A stretch of DNA of 6,013 nucleotides from Parafilimonas sp. Lineage in GTDB: Bacteria > Bacteroidota > Bacteroidia > Chitinophagales > Chitinophagaceae. The position numbers and the translations under genes were made by a program. The stretch lies in NCBI GenBank assembly GCA_025927795.1, contig JAICKT010000277.1, forward strand, positions 1 through 6,013, given 5' to 3'. The notes below the pieces were generated by a model. It searched no databases. It was not told the origin of the DNA and saw only the letters and a program-made list of their open reading frames with translations. Shown here piece by piece: positions 5,672 through 6,013 of this stretch (position 1 is its first letter; the number at the start of each line of letters is the position of its first letter).

Positions 5672-6013
5672 AATTAAAGCTTACGGGTAATTAGTACTAC
5701 TCGGCTTTGTTATTGCTAACTGTACACCTGTAGCCTATCAACGTAATAGTCTCTTACGACCCTTAAAAGTAAACTCATCTTGAGGAAGGTTTCACGCTTA
5801 GATGCTTTCAGCGTTTATCCTGGCTGTACATAGCTACTCTGCATTGCACCTGGCGGCACAACAGATACACCAGCGGTACATGCGACCCGGTCCTCTCGTA
5901 CTAAGGTCACGTCCTCTCAATTTACTAGCGCCCACCACAGATAGGGACCGAACTGTCTTGCGACGTTCTGAACCCAGTTCACGTGCCACTTTAATCGGCG
6001 AACAGCCGAACCC
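5672..6013 (-). rRNA. rrl: 23S ribosomal RNA, 3' part only
   Basis: About the last 340 nt of 23S rRNA, domains V (end) and VI, are on the minus strand; the rest lies beyond base 6013. Landmarks are GTTCGCCGATTAAAGTGGCA at the window edge, the A-loop region ACTGGGTTCAGAACGT (5963-5978) of the peptidyl transferase centre, and the sarcin-ricin loop AGTACGAGAGGACC (5889-5902) bound by elongation factors. The 3' end was placed after AGTACTAATTACCCGTAAGC by comparison with the known form of the terminal helix, with an uncertainty of several bases. All landmark loops look intact, so this appears to be a working operon. Confidence 0.96.

Overview
The window looks like chromosomal DNA of a low-GC Bacteroidota, possibly Chitinophagaceae-like, though the genus is a guess. 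The reasons are AT-rich spacers, no Shine-Dalgarno sequences at the starts, signal peptides of the type ending A-N-A|Q or F-S-Q, and 5S/23S rRNA of Bacteroidota appearance.

Left part (1-3201, minus strand): a probable three-gene run of exported proteins. In transcription order these are a transglutaminase-like (KY-type) protein with an intact Cys-His-Asp triad, a complete GH20 beta-N-acetylhexosaminidase, and the first 22 codons of another secreted protein that leaves the window at base 1. The spacers are 76 and 33 bp. Together they suggest envelope or glycan processing, but only the hexosaminidase has a clear reaction.

Middle (3202-4287): a divergent intergenic region with two dyads, followed on the plus strand by an alpha/beta hydrolase of the cofactor-free haloperoxidase/esterase type with a full Ser-Asp-His triad and a C-terminal tail of about 30 residues.

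Right-middle (4288-5435): an apparent gene desert of about 680 bp that holds a broken gene. Reading the minus strand across two single-base frameshifts restores a protein of about 177 residues with a Rossmann-like, SLOG/LOG-type nucleotide-binding layout. The second frameshift lies beside a perfect 11-bp inverted repeat. Divergent from it is a small intact gene for a stand-alone WYL-like protein without a helix-turn-helix. SLOG and WYL domains both recur in phage-defence and nucleotide-signalling loci, so this pair is the most unusual part of the window and may be a decayed accessory module.

Right end (5442-6013, minus strand): the distal end of an rRNA operon. It comprises the 3' part of 23S rRNA (A-loop and sarcin-ricin loop visible), a 119-bp spacer and a complete 5S rRNA. 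A strong bidirectional hairpin terminator lies 6 bp past 5S and also contains the stop codon of the convergent WYL-like gene.
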